Of a DNA stretch of 64,000 nucleotides, positions 17,398-25,773 are shown piece by piece. This stretch comes from Methylobacillus arboreus (GTDB taxonomy: Bacteria; Pseudomonadota; Gammaproteobacteria; Burkholderiales; Methylophilaceae). The position numbers and the translations under genes are program-made. The notes beneath the pieces are model-generated. The model was given only the letters and a program-made list of their open reading frames with translations. It searched no databases and had not been told where the DNA came from. Location: positions 408,448-472,447 of the forward strand of contig NZ_JAJAVC010000011.1 in assembly GCF_020532725.1 (NCBI RefSeq), written 5' to 3'. Every line of letters begins with the position of its first letter. The stretch's first letter is position 1.

Positions 17398-17607
17398 ATG
17401 ACACGTTCCGCTCTGCTTGCCGCTCTGCTCGCACTTGCCTTGACCGCTTGTGGTCAAAAGGAAGAAGCTCCTGCTGTTGAAGAAGCACCAGCTGTCGAAG
17501 AGGCTCCTATTGTTGAAGAAGCACCAGCTGTCGAAGAAGCTCCTGTTGTTGAAGAAGCGCCAGCTGAAGAAGCTCCTGCAGAAGAAGCACCAGCTGAAAG
17601 TAACTAA
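17398..17607 (+). CDS. Small acidic repeat lipoprotein
   Basis: A 69-residue lipoprotein. The signal peptide ends in the lipobox LTAC, with Cys18 as the lipidated residue; Gly and Gln follow, so the outer membrane is the likely place. The mature part is almost entirely Glu-Glu-Ala-Pro-hydrophobic repeats (EEAPAV, EEAPIV, EEAPVV, then EEAPA), ending in ESN. The DNA encodes this with a 36-bp unit present twice in near-perfect form (17476-17511 and 17512-17547). Such extended acidic Pro-rich chains are probably unfolded spacers. Function unknown. A strong terminator follows. Confidence 0.85.
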   Translation: MTRSALLAALLALALTACGQKEEAPAVEEAPAVEEAPIVEEAPAVEEAPVVEEAPAEEAPAEEAPAESN

Positions 17608-17640
17608 TCGAACACTGGCTTAATGCCGGTTTCAGTTTAG

Positions 17641-17679
17641 GAAAAGCAAAAAGCCGGCATGCCGGCTTTTTGCTTTTCT
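17641..17679. terminator. Bidirectional terminator between lipoprotein and MBL genes
   Basis: A perfect 18-bp stem (GAAAAGCAAAAAGCCGGC and its complement with a two-base AT centre) ends in T-rich arms on both strands. It serves the lipoprotein gene on the plus strand and the dapA-bamC-MBL operon on the minus strand. Confidence 0.92.
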
Positions 17680-17707
17680 GTTATCTATTTCTAGCTTTGT
17701 CACTGGG

Positions 17708-18481
17708 TCATCTGATGTCGCGCCAGTCAAACCCTTCAGCCTGGTGCGCGATGCCTATCCAGTGGTTCTCGCAATTGAGGGTGCGGCTCAAGGCTGTACT
17801 TGCGAGTGTTGGCTGGTTGTTTTTCTCGCTCAAATGCGCGGCCACAATGTGCTGTAGCTTGCTGGTATCCAGTTTCTCCAGCAGCTTGGCTGCGCTGTCA
17901 TTGTCCAGATGTCCCAGGCGGCCACCGACACGTTGTTTCAGTGAGCGGATATACGGACCATTTTGCAGCATTTCCAGGTCATGGTTGCATTCCAGTACCA
18001 GTGCATCGCAAGCATTCAACATGGCTTCGACATGCGGCGTTGATGTGCCTACATCAGTGAGAACGCCAAGTTTGTGTTGGCCATCTTCAAAAATATACTG
18101 CACAGGTTCGCGTGCGTCGTGTGGTACGGGATACGGCTGGATTTGCAAGTCGCCGATGCTGAATGACTGGTGGCTATCGATGACATGGAGATCAAATCCC
18201 TGCTGGGTAAGTATGAGCTTTTGGCTCATGACGTGAGTGCCATGGGTTAGCCACACCGGGATACGATACTTGTTGGCGAGCTTGAACACGCCGCCAGTAT
18301 GGTCATCGTGTTCGTGGGTCACGAGAATGCCATCAATGGCATCGGGTTCCAAGCCCAGCCTGGTGATACGATGCACCGCATCGCGCAGGCCGAAGCCACA
18401 ATCCAATAATAAACGGGTGGAACCCTGTTCGACGATCAGGCCGTTGCCTGCGCTGCCGCTGCCAAGTGAAGCGAATCGCAT
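17708..18481 (-). CDS. MBL-fold metallohydrolase (YycJ/WalJ-like)
   Basis: A 257-residue metallo-beta-lactamase-fold hydrolase. The dinuclear metal motif THEHDDH is visible (His56, His58, Asp60, His61), followed by LECNHD and VAAHLSEKNN, which are typical of the YycJ/WalJ branch. Members of this branch act on nucleic acids or are of unknown substrate. It is the last gene of the minus-strand dapA-bamC operon, 24 bases after bamC, an order common in betaproteobacteria. Confidence 0.88.
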   Translation of the reverse strand: MRFASLGSGSAGNGLIVEQGSTRLLLDCGFGLRDAVHRITRLGLEPDAIDGILVTHEHDDHTGGVFKLANKYRIPVWLTHGTHVMSQKLILTQQGFDLHVIDSHQSFSIGDLQIQPYPVPHDAREPVQYIFEDGQHKLGVLTDVGTSTPHVEAMLNACDALVLECNHDLEMLQNGPYIRSLKQRVGGRLGHLDNDSAAKLLEKLDTSKLQHIVAAHLSEKNNQPTLASTALSRTLNCENHWIGIAHQAEGFDWRDIR

Positions 18482-18505
18482 ATCAGCCAGCGCCGGCGAG
18501 CCTGG

Positions 18506-19717
18506 TTATTTCAGTTGCTCGAACAGCAGGTTGATGATGCGGTTGGCAGTGCTTGAGCGCTCGCGCTGGCCATCTTTGTCGGTAATGGTCACCAGGGAGT
18601 TGCTTGAACCGGCATCCTCTACCTTTACTAGGTATTGGTTTTCTCCAGCCTTGCGTTTTTTGTTGCCATCCTGGTCTTTGTCGTTACCCCAGAATTTCAG
18701 GCTTGCCAGCAAGCCTTTCTTCTCCTTGGGCGCTTCATCAATATCATTATCCGTGTAACGCACATAGAAAATGCCGCTGGAGCGGTCGCGGTCTTCCACG
18801 ACGAAACCAATGCGGTCCAGCGCCAGGCCTACGCGGCGCCAGGCACGGTCAAACGCATCATTGGTGCTGAGGCTGAGTGTGTTGTCAGCTTCCTTGTTGA
18901 TGCTGGCGCGTAATTCGGGAGTAGCATTGGCAATGATAGTGCGGGATTTTTGCTCCTCAACGCCCAGGCGCACCATAAGGCGGCGCAGCAGTTCCGCATC
19001 AATATCTTCGGCAATGGCGCGGGATTCATCAGCGCCAGTGCGCTTGGTTTTGGTGGGGGCGTAACCCATTTCCACTTCGCCAGCGATGGTGCGTACCTTG
19101 ACCTTGCCATCATCAGGCACATTGCTGACGGCACGGTGGCTCATGTAGATCTCGGTGGTGCCTTCTTCTATGCCACGATCAATGCGGGTACGGAATTTCT
19201 GCCGGTTTTGCAGGCTGTTCAGCTTGTCCAGCCAACCCTGGAATTTCTCCAAGTAGCTTTTATCGGTAGGATCAAGCGAGCTGGGATCCACCCATTCGGT
19301 TTCCATCACGCCGGTTTGCGGGTTTTCAACCTGTACGGCAAAACCAAGGTCAGTCCAGAATTCGCGAATGACTGGCCAGACCTTTTCTGGTGCAGCCTTG
19401 ACGACCAGCCAGCGCTGGGCACCGGCACGCTCCATACGCACGCCATCTGCGTTGGGCAGCAACTTGTCTTGCACGTTTTCTTGCTGGCCGCTTTCATTGA
19501 GCGTTTGGCTGTAGTCGGAATAGCTGGTGGCAGCCCCCGGGATAGCGTAAGCATCGCTGGCCGAGATGTTGGTGAGGTCCGGCGGCACTTCAAGCGGGCG
19601 TGAGCGGCCTGCTGCCTTGTAGTCTGATTCGGTATTGATGAATGGAATGGAGCAACCGCTGACAGTTAGTGTGAGCAATGTGGCCAGTAAAACAGGTTTG
19701 ATTGTAAATCGATTCAT
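18506..19717 (-). CDS. bamC: Outer-membrane assembly lipoprotein BamC
   Basis: A 403-residue lipoprotein of the beta-barrel assembly machine (formerly NlpB/DapX). The lipobox is VSGC with Cys22. The unstructured N-terminal lasso follows (YKAAGRSRPLEVPPDLT), which in E. coli binds BamD, then two helix-grip domains (about residues 105-215 and 285-400). It lies directly downstream of dapA, as in E. coli and most proteobacteria. It may be essential for efficient insertion of the TonB receptors encoded in this window, an inference from its role. Confidence 0.94.
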   Translation of the reverse strand: MNRFTIKPVLLATLLTLTVSGCSIPFINTESDYKAAGRSRPLEVPPDLTNISASDAYAIPGAATSYSDYSQTLNESGQQENVQDKLLPNADGVRMERAGAQRWLVVKAAPEKVWPVIREFWTDLGFAVQVENPQTGVMETEWVDPSSLDPTDKSYLEKFQGWLDKLNSLQNRQKFRTRIDRGIEEGTTEIYMSHRAVSNVPDDGKVKVRTIAGEVEMGYAPTKTKRTGADESRAIAEDIDAELLRRLMVRLGVEEQKSRTIIANATPELRASINKEADNTLSLSTNDAFDRAWRRVGLALDRIGFVVEDRDRSSGIFYVRYTDNDIDEAPKEKKGLLASLKFWGNDKDQDGNKKRKAGENQYLVKVEDAGSSNSLVTITDKDGQRERSSTANRIINLLFEQLK

Positions 19718-19745
19718 GGTTTCTCTTGACTGATAAACGGTGGCA

Positions 19746-20618
19746 TCAAATGGCAGCTTGCTTCATGGCGCTGCGTAGTGTGTCGTGATATTGCGATGAT
19801 AGTGGCACTAGTGGCAAGCGGATGCCACTCTTGATTAACCCCATCTGTTGCAATACCCATTTCACTGGGATTGGGTTGGCCTCGACAAATAGCTTCTGGT
19901 GCAAGGCAAACAGCTTGGCATTGATGTCGCGGGCGGCCTTGATGTTACCTTCCAAGGCCGCGGCACACATCTCGTGCATGAGTTTTGGCGCGGCATTTGC
20001 TGTTACCGATATGACCCCGTGTCCTCCCAGCAATAATAGTGCCAGGCTGCTGGCGTCATCACCGCTGTAGATGGCAAAATCTTCTGGCGCACGCAGGATC
20101 AGGTCGGTGCAGCGTTCGATATTTCCGGTAGCGTCCTTGATGCCCACGATATTCTTGATTGCAGCGAGGCGCAGCACAGTATCATTCTGGAGATCGCAGC
20201 TGGTCCGGCCAGGGACATTGTATAGAATCTGCGGGATATCAACTGCTTCGGCAATAGCGCGGAAATGCTGGAACAGCCCTTCTTGCGTGGGCTTGTTGTA
20301 ATAAGGTGCAACCAGCAGGGAGGCATTAGCCCCCAGTTCCTTGGCTTTACGGGTAAGTGCGATGGCTTCGCTGGTGGAGTTGGCGCCTGTGCCTGCAATC
20401 ACCGGGATACGCCCGGCACTATGCTCAACGGTAGTTTTGATCAGCAGGGCGTGCTCATCAAAGTCGACAGTGGGGGATTCGCCCGTAGTGCCGACGACCA
20501 CAATGCCGTCCGAGTTTTGTGCGACATGGAAATCGATAAGTGAGCGTAACGCCTGGATATCCAGGCTGCCATCGTCGTGCATGGGGGTGGCGATGGCAAC
20601 GAGACTGCCTTGCAGCAT
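19746..20618 (-). CDS. dapA: 4-hydroxy-tetrahydrodipicolinate synthase
   Basis: A 290-residue DapA, condensing pyruvate with aspartate semialdehyde in the first committed step of lysine and diaminopimelate synthesis. The Schiff-base Lys161 is seen in GIKDATGN, with Tyr133 and Arg138 in YNVPGRTS and Thr44 in [10 protein letters not shown]. The length is standard. It heads the dapA-bamC-MBL operon. Confidence 0.97.
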   Translation of the reverse strand: MLQGSLVAIATPMHDDGSLDIQALRSLIDFHVAQNSDGIVVVGTTGESPTVDFDEHALLIKTTVEHSAGRIPVIAGTGANSTSEAIALTRKAKELGANASLLVAPYYNKPTQEGLFQHFRAIAEAVDIPQILYNVPGRTSCDLQNDTVLRLAAIKNIVGIKDATGNIERCTDLILRAPEDFAIYSGDDASSLALLLLGGHGVISVTANAAPKLMHEMCAAALEGNIKAARDINAKLFALHQKLFVEANPIPVKWVLQQMGLIKSGIRLPLVPLSSQYHDTLRSAMKQAAI

Positions 20619-20807
20619 GGTTATACGACCTGATAATGATTAAACCTGATCATTTTAACTGAAACTGGCATGATAATAATACGATTTTTGCCGTTTCACG
20701 GCGGTAAATCATTGTGAGTATCAGCGGTTTCTGGCAAATGGTGCAGGGTTTTGTGAAGGTGCCGCATTTCTTATAATGGCGGCTCGGTTTTAGGAAGTGA
20801 TGGGCTA

Positions 20808-21545
20808 ATGAAGTGTGATGTATGTGTTAAATCCGTGATCGCTATGATCACGGGGCTATTGCCATTGCTTTGTCAGGCCAATGATGCGGCCCTGAGTAGT
20901 GAGCAACCTGCGATTCCCGAGCCCATGTTGTTTGATTTGGTGCGGCCCCTCGCTTCTCCTAAAGGGGAGTTGGAGGTGAACAACCTAGCTGAGCATTCCT
21001 TGCGCAACGGGGATATCAACTGGGCGCCAGAACTGGAATATGCCTTTGCCGATGGTTATGCGGTAGAGATCGAGCTGCCGTTCGAGAATTCGTCGTTATC
21101 TACCTACAAACTAGCTTTGCAAGGCACGTTGGACTCCCCTGCCAGTGACCGGATGATTCATGGTTGGCAGGTGATTACAAAGCGCAAGGCGCATGAAAAT
21201 GTGTACTCGGCTGATGCGTTGTATCTGCATGGTTACCGGATGGCGCCCAGATGGAGCACATTCAATATGCTGGGCATACGCCGCACAGAGTTTGGTGGCG
21301 ATGGCAGAAATGTCATTCTTTCCAATAACAGCCTGTTCTATAACTATTCGAGCCAGCTCGTGCTAGGTGTCGAGGTGAACAATGAGCTGGATCACCATAT
21401 GAAGTGGAGATACCGGGTGATGCCGCAATTCCATTACAACTTTGATAAAAACCGCACCTTGCAGTTCGGCGTTGGCCCTTCACGGCTCAGTGATGAGATG
21501 AGAACCGAATGGATTGCTTCATGGCGGCTGATTTATGCGTTTTGA
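20808..21545 (+). CDS. Exported protein, possible outer-membrane barrel, unknown family
   Basis: A 245-residue protein with a signal peptide of about 24 residues (hydrophobic core VIAMITGLLPLL, cut near CQANDA). The mature part alternates polar and hydrophobic residues in strand-like stretches (ELEYAFADGYAVEIELPF, QLVLGVEVNNEL, RTLQFGVGPSRL) and ends in an aromatic Phe, as outer-membrane barrels do. The family is not recognised. It stands alone, convergent with the YqiA-type gene and divergent from dapA. Confidence 0.7.
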   Translation: MKCDVCVKSVIAMITGLLPLLCQANDAALSSEQPAIPEPMLFDLVRPLASPKGELEVNNLAEHSLRNGDINWAPELEYAFADGYAVEIELPFENSSLSTYKLALQGTLDSPASDRMIHGWQVITKRKAHENVYSADALYLHGYRMAPRWSTFNMLGIRRTEFGGDGRNVILSNNSLFYNYSSQLVLGVEVNNELDHHMKWRYRVMPQFHYNFDKNRTLQFGVGPSRLSDEMRTEWIASWRLIYAF

Positions 21546-21559
21546 TAGGATTTCCAGCG

Positions 21560-22105
21560 TTATAGCATCTGCTTGATACTCTCCACGATAAGGTTGGTAC
21601 GGGCAAAACGGTGGTTGCCGCCGCCTGGCAGGATGAGCCTGGCCTTGCCGGAGAAATTCTGCACGCTTTCCTGGTAAGGAATCAGTTCATCGCCTTGTTC
21701 GTGCAGTACGGTGACGCGGCTGGGCTTGCCCGCAAAGCGGTATTTGCGATATTGCGCCAGGTGCGTTTCAGTCAGTATGCCGCGTTCGTGCGTATAGAAA
21801 TTCTCCACTTCACCAAGATAGCGCTGCAGGCTTTGTTCAGGATGCATGCAGGGGTTGATCAGCAGGCAGGGCTGGCGATAGCGGCTGGCAAACTGGTAGG
21901 CCCAGAAGCCGCCTAGGGAGGAACCTGCCAACAGTACGCCTGCCCTTGCCAATGGCTGGATGACCTCGCCCAGTTGTGCGTGCGAGATGTCTGGATCCCA
22001 GGTGTTGTATTCTGGGATGGCCACCAGGGGGAAATGCTCTCGCAACAGGCGTGATTTCTCGCTTGCCGGACTGGAGTTGAAGCCCGGCATATAGACGATA
22101 TTCAA
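21560..22105 (-). CDS. YqiA/YcfP-family alpha/beta hydrolase
   Basis: A 181-residue small esterase-like protein. The start MNIVYMPGFNSSP, the nucleophile elbow GSSLGG (Ser63) and the late LPGGGNHRF with the catalytic His match the UPF0227/YqiA family. E. coli YqiA hydrolyses short acyl and CoA esters; the physiological substrate is unclear. AGAGGA precedes the start. The HAD-IIA phosphatase gene ends 19 bases upstream on the same strand, so they are probably one operon. Confidence 0.85.
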   Translation of the reverse strand: MNIVYMPGFNSSPASEKSRLLREHFPLVAIPEYNTWDPDISHAQLGEVIQPLARAGVLLAGSSLGGFWAYQFASRYRQPCLLINPCMHPEQSLQRYLGEVENFYTHERGILTETHLAQYRKYRFAGKPSRVTVLHEQGDELIPYQESVQNFSGKARLILPGGGNHRFARTNLIVESIKQML

Positions 22106-22124
22106 ATGCTGATCCTCTTTAATC

Positions 22125-22907
22125 TCAGATCTGCAGCCCTAGTAAATCCGGCAGGTCGGCGACAGAGTCCAGCACCACATCCGGCTTGACGGAGGATGCG
22201 TCGAAATACTCCTGGCGGAATTTGCCAGTGCGTACCAATACGCCACGAATGCCCGATTTTTGTGCGCCGCCAATGTCCGAGTCTATATCATCACCAACTA
22301 CCAATACTTCGGAAGGAGGCAGTTTGAGGTCGGCAAGCGCGATCTGGAAAAATTCGGCGGCAGGCTTGCCTATGATCATGGCTTCTGCTCCCGATGCATA
22401 TTCAAGCCCGGTGATAAAGCCACCAATGTCCATTTGCAGGCCATGCTCGGTTTGCCAGAAGCGATTTTTGTGAATGGCGATCAGTTTTGCGCCGTTTTTG
22501 AGGCAATTGAATACTTCATTCATGATGTCGTAGGTCCAGGCGCTACCTATGTCGCCCACCACGATGTATTCCGCTTCGGTATTGGATTGGCGAAAGTGCG
22601 AGAAATCCTTTTTGACATCGTCGGCAAGCAGGAAGCGGCATACCGGGTTGCTGAGCTGTTCCAGGTATTTCAGCGCCGCTTCGGGCGCACTGATGATTTC
22701 TTCTTGCGCTACATAAAATCCCATGCCCAGAATTTTCTGGTGCAATGAATAGCGTGAGAGGGTGCTGGTGTTTGTGACAAAGCGGCAACTAATGCCGCGT
22801 ATGCGCAGCAGATCCACGGTTTCTATTGCACCTGGAATCGGGCTGTTACCTATATGCAAGACACCATCCAGGTCGAAGAGGACGGCGTTGACTGATGAAG
22901 TGTCCAT
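22125..22907 (-). CDS. HAD-IIA phosphatase (NagD/LHPP-like)
   Basis: A 260-residue phosphatase of HAD subfamily IIA. The nucleophile motif is FDLDGVLHIG (Asp12, Asp14), the C2 cap includes FVTNTSTLSR, and the late motifs are MIIGKPAAEFF and VVGDDIDSDIGGA. The sequence resembles the LHPP/TIGR01458 group as well as NagD. A very strong ribosome site, AGGAGGT, precedes the ATG. It is followed by the YqiA-type esterase gene. Confidence 0.88.
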   Translation of the reverse strand: MDTSSVNAVLFDLDGVLHIGNSPIPGAIETVDLLRIRGISCRFVTNTSTLSRYSLHQKILGMGFYVAQEEIISAPEAALKYLEQLSNPVCRFLLADDVKKDFSHFRQSNTEAEYIVVGDIGSAWTYDIMNEVFNCLKNGAKLIAIHKNRFWQTEHGLQMDIGGFITGLEYASGAEAMIIGKPAAEFFQIALADLKLPPSEVLVVGDDIDSDIGGAQKSGIRGVLVRTGKFRQEYFDASSVKPDVVLDSVADLPDLLGLQI

Positions 22908-22961
22908 GCTTTTACCTCCTGAGATGTTGACTACTATTAAGCAAGGCTTGTGCCGCCGTGC

Positions 22962-22990
22962 AAAAAAGAACGGAGGCTCGAGCCTCCGTT
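22962..22990 (-). terminator. Terminator of the membrane cytochrome-like gene
   Basis: A perfect 11-bp palindromic stem (AACGGAGGCTC and its complement, 22969-22990) is followed on the minus strand by a run of six T residues. It ends the transcript of the minus-strand gene that stops at 23016, just before the HAD-IIA promoter region. Confidence 0.88.
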
Positions 22991-23015
22991 ATTGCAGGAT
23001 GATCGAGTTGACCGT

Positions 23016-23792
23016 TTAACGCTTCAAATCTGCTTCCCAGGCATTGCCATAAATCTTGCCGTTGCGGGACAGGATCAGCATCTGGTACATGCTGGTGAAC
23101 CACATGAAGGTGGAAGCAATGCTGTAGCCAATACCGCCGATGATGGTGAGCCAGGCGAAGCCAGGGTTCCACTTGGTGAGCCACCAGGACAGCACATCCA
23201 GGATCAGGAAGGCGAACGGGAACGCAATCGCCAGGATTTTCAGGATGCGTGGCACATTGACGGCAAAACTGAAAACGAATGCCATGAGGAAGAAAATAAA
23301 GCAGATGCCGAACAAGTGGATGTGTGAAACCCGCGTCAGGCTCTGAATACTGGCGCCTTCATTCACGGCAGATACTTGTTTCACGCCCTCATAGGTCCTG
23401 TAGTCCGGAATACCTGGAATAACGCTGTGGCACATGACACACCGTTCGGCAAAGACACCTTTGAAATGGTTTTCCCATTGGTCTTCCGGTGCGCCGTCAC
23501 GCACCCACTTGATGATATCAAGGCGCACTTCAGGCGGTGCATGCGGCTTCATCGAGCCATTGAGCTTGCTTTCCAGTTTACTGCCGCTACGATCGCCATA
23601 ATAGCTATAGACAATGTCGTCCTTGGATAAACCCAACTTCCCATCGGCCATGCCATGCGTCAGCATGATTTGCAGGCCGGCCATGCATAAGCCGACGCCA
23701 ATGACCAGAAGATAACCAACAAACAAGGCTTTGATTGAAGTGGGTAAATTGGGGAGGTTGAGCCAAGGCAGGCTGGAGGGTGTTTCTTTCAT
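23016..23792 (-). CDS. Membrane protein with single c-type heme motif, unknown family
   Basis: A 258-residue integral membrane protein. One membrane segment lies at about residues 20-44. A long extracytoplasmic segment carries the heme-binding motif Cys118-Val-Met-Cys121-His122 (ERCVMCHSVIPGIPDY). Three to four further membrane segments follow from about residue 150 to 240. This layout suggests a membrane-bound cytochrome c or electron-transfer subunit with the heme on the periplasmic side. The family is not recognised. The start at 23792 is chosen because the frame upstream reads through leader-like sequence and the typical short cytoplasmic N-terminus begins here. A terminator follows. A DUF3149-like small gene lies upstream on the same strand. 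Confidence 0.7.
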   Translation of the reverse strand: MKETPSSLPWLNLPNLPTSIKALFVGYLLVIGVGLCMAGLQIMLTHGMADGKLGLSKDDIVYSYYGDRSGSKLESKLNGSMKPHAPPEVRLDIIKWVRDGAPEDQWENHFKGVFAERCVMCHSVIPGIPDYRTYEGVKQVSAVNEGASIQSLTRVSHIHLFGICFIFFLMAFVFSFAVNVPRILKILAIAFPFAFLILDVLSWWLTKWNPGFAWLTIIGGIGYSIASTFMWFTSMYQMLILSRNGKIYGNAWEADLKR

Positions 23793-23883
23793 GGCAGTCT
23801 CGTCTAGCGTTAAAAATACAAGCAACGCAAGCATACCTCAAATTGAGATATAGCACCTAGTATTAGTAGGGTTATTGCAAATG

Positions 23884-23908
23884 AAAAGCCTTACTTGTGA
23901 GGTAAGGC
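23884..23908. terminator. Weak hairpin downstream of the DUF3149-like gene
   Basis: AAGCCTTAC and GTAAGGCTT form a 9-bp stem with a seven-base loop. On the minus strand TTTT follows the stem, so it may be a weak terminator for the small membrane gene. Confidence 0.5.
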
Positions 23909-23929
23909 TTACGTTTCAAGACAGTGGAA

Positions 23930-24073
23930 TTATGAGTGCGATGTGGCGTTTTCTCGTTCTTTGCGCGCGTTAATGATGCAGAATCCAACCCAATAGCTGA
24001 TGACTGCAATTGTCAGAATAATGGTGCTGATGGATGCAATGCCCACCCATGAACCAAACAGTACTCTAAGCAT
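23930..24073 (-). CDS. Small membrane protein, DUF3149-like (47 residues)
   Basis: A 47-residue protein that starts MLRVLFGSWVGIAS, has one membrane segment (about residues 8-33) and a charged tail (NARKERENATSHS). The LFG-X-X-VG start followed by one hydrophobic helix and a basic tail fits the DUF3149 family of tiny betaproteobacterial membrane proteins. AGAGGAG lies six bases upstream of the ATG, which is strong support for translation. Function unknown. Confidence 0.75.
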   Translation of the reverse strand: MLRVLFGSWVGIASISTIILTIAVISYWVGFCIINARKERENATSHS

Positions 24074-24309
24074 GGTTGTCTCCTCTTTAAAGTAAAGTAA
24101 TTAGCATTAACCATATTTATTATGTGGTTATCCTACGCTTTTGCGATAAAGAGTAAAGACCTTTTTTTAAAAAAGGTTATGGTTGGTTTTGAAGATTTAT
24201 CCTACACAGATTGATTTATTGGTAAGATTCCTTACTAAACTGCTGCGATCGGCAAGTGAAGCCTTGTCGTGCCAGGGTTTCTGGACTTAACAACAATCAA
24301 GAGTCGTGT
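24074..24309. promoter_or_regulatory. Intergenic region upstream of PilZ gene
   Basis: An A+T-rich gap separating the divergent DUF3149-like and PilZ genes. It contains an A/T palindrome (ACC, seven T, six A, GGT) at 24159-24177. No flagellar-type or other clear promoter was recognised. Confidence 0.3.
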
Positions 24310-25005
24310 ATGGAAGAACAAGGTATTCCTGAAGTATCCCGGATTGATTTTGATTCCATGAATATGCCGGTTGGCGCAAAGTTGCAGGTGCTCACGCATC
24401 GCGGCCGCACTCCAACTCAGCATATTTCCACTTTCATCGGCATGGAAAATAATGAATATCTTTTGTTGCGGCTGCCGCGTGTACAAGGCAATGCCATGAC
24501 ATTCTATGATGGGGAGAAAATCACGGTCAGGGTGTTTTCCGGCACCATGATTTGTAGCTTTGACAGCAGCGTTATCCAGACTTTTTATCACCCGCTGAAT
24601 TGCCTGTGCATCAGTTACCCTGAAAATATCCGGGTGAATAAGATCAGGCGTGAAATGCGGGTGAAGGTGGATATTGACGCCAAGGTCAACCTGCCTGATC
24701 AATCGGTTGTTGAAACCAGGTTAGTGAACTTGAGTGCGACAGGTTGCCAAATCAGGGTAGGTCGAGAGATCGGGCATGTGGACGACCAGCTATTGCTGAA
24801 TTTCAATATTCCCCTGTTTGGGGAGGAGCATGGCTCTGACATTAGCCTTAATGCCAAAATCCGCAATATTCTTGATGATTCCGATCCCAATGGTCAGCGA
24901 TTGCTGATCGGGGTGGAGTTTGTCAGCGTCGACCCTACGACACAATTAATCGTACGTCATTATGTCTATGAGGGCTTGGTGGACCGGCGGCAGAGCCTGG
25001 CCTGA
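24310..25005 (+). CDS. PilZ-domain c-di-GMP receptor, YcgR-like flagellar brake
   Basis: A 231-residue two-domain protein. The N-terminal YcgR-type domain covers about residues 20-105. The PilZ domain follows, with the c-di-GMP-binding arginines in KIRREMRVKV and the second motif NLSATGCQI. YcgR proteins slow flagellar rotation when c-di-GMP is high. The start at 24310 follows AAGAG at suitable spacing; the in-frame ATG at 24256 would add an unlikely leader. No flagellar genes are nearby. The diguanylate cyclase at the window end is a possible source of the ligand in the same cell. Confidence 0.9.
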   Translation: MEEQGIPEVSRIDFDSMNMPVGAKLQVLTHRGRTPTQHISTFIGMENNEYLLLRLPRVQGNAMTFYDGEKITVRVFSGTMICSFDSSVIQTFYHPLNCLCISYPENIRVNKIRREMRVKVDIDAKVNLPDQSVVETRLVNLSATGCQIRVGREIGHVDDQLLLNFNIPLFGEEHGSDISLNAKIRNILDDSDPNGQRLLIGVEFVSVDPTTQLIVRHYVYEGLVDRRQSLA

Positions 25006-25113
25006 TGCCATATCAGCGCCATGGTTGACTAACTTGCAGTAGTAAGGGTGCAGTTAACACTGATTTAGACTGAGTGCCGGGTATAATTCACAGCTTGGAA
25101 CTAAAATGGCGCC

Positions 25114-25773
25114 ATGATGGATTTCTCTGCACTTGCTGACCGTATTGATGCTGTCTTGCCACAGACGCAATGCACGCAGTGCGGCTATGCCGGTTGCCGC
25201 CCTTATGCAGATGCACTGGCGAGGGGAGAGGCCGCTATCAATCAGTGCCCGCCCGGCGGTGAGTCCGGGATTCATGCGCTGGCGCGTATTCTCCACCAAC
25301 CTTATCTGCCGCTGAATCCCACGCATGGCGTGACTGGCCCCAAAATGCTGGCGGTCATTGATGAGTCCAGCTGTATAGGCTGCACGCTGTGCATCAAGGC
25401 TTGTCCCGTGGATGCGATTCTCGGGGCGCACAAGCAAATGCATACCGTGATTACCGATGAGTGTACGGGGTGTGAGCTTTGCGTGGCACCTTGCCCGGTG
25501 GATTGCATCAGTATGCAAGCATTGCCAGATGGGGAGTGGGATTACACCGTGCCGGCAAGTCATGCGCGCCAGGTGGCGGATGCAGCGCGCGAGCGCTATC
25601 AATCCCGCTTGCATCGCCTCGGGCGCATCCCGGCCAAGCGCATGGTAGACCCCAGAACTGCACAGGCTGATGAGCATACATCCAATACCGTGCAGGCTAA
25701 AAAGGCAGCGATTGCCGCTGCCATGGCGCGTGTTCAGCGGCAGGTCAAAATAGATACATCCCAAAAAACATGA
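25114..25773 (+). CDS. rnfB: RnfB-like ferredoxin protein, soluble form
   Basis: A 219-residue iron-sulfur protein. The N-terminal 4Fe-4S cluster motif is CTQCGYAGCRPYADA with the distal Cys in INQCPPGG, and two bacterial ferredoxin motifs follow (CIGCTLCIKACPVD and CTGCELCVAPCPVD). RnfB of the Rnf/Rsx complex has the same domains after an N-terminal membrane helix. Here that helix is missing and the C-terminus is a Lys/Arg-rich tail. The other rnf genes are absent from the neighbourhood. It overlaps nth by four bases, an order that echoes rsx-nth of E. coli. A role as a soluble electron carrier, possibly for Fe-S repair, is inferred. Confidence 0.85.
   Translation: MMDFSALADRIDAVLPQTQCTQCGYAGCRPYADALARGEAAINQCPPGGESGIHALARILHQPYLPLNPTHGVTGPKMLAVIDESSCIGCTLCIKACPVDAILGAHKQMHTVITDECTGCELCVAPCPVDCISMQALPDGEWDYTVPASHARQVADAARERYQSRLHRLGRIPAKRMVDPRTAQADEHTSNTVQAKKAAIAAAMARVQRQVKIDTSQKT

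Noticed and set aside
17461-17595. Regular DNA repeats resembling a CRISPR array
   Set aside because: The repeats are tandem without spacers and encode the EEAPAV chain of a lipoprotein in frame.
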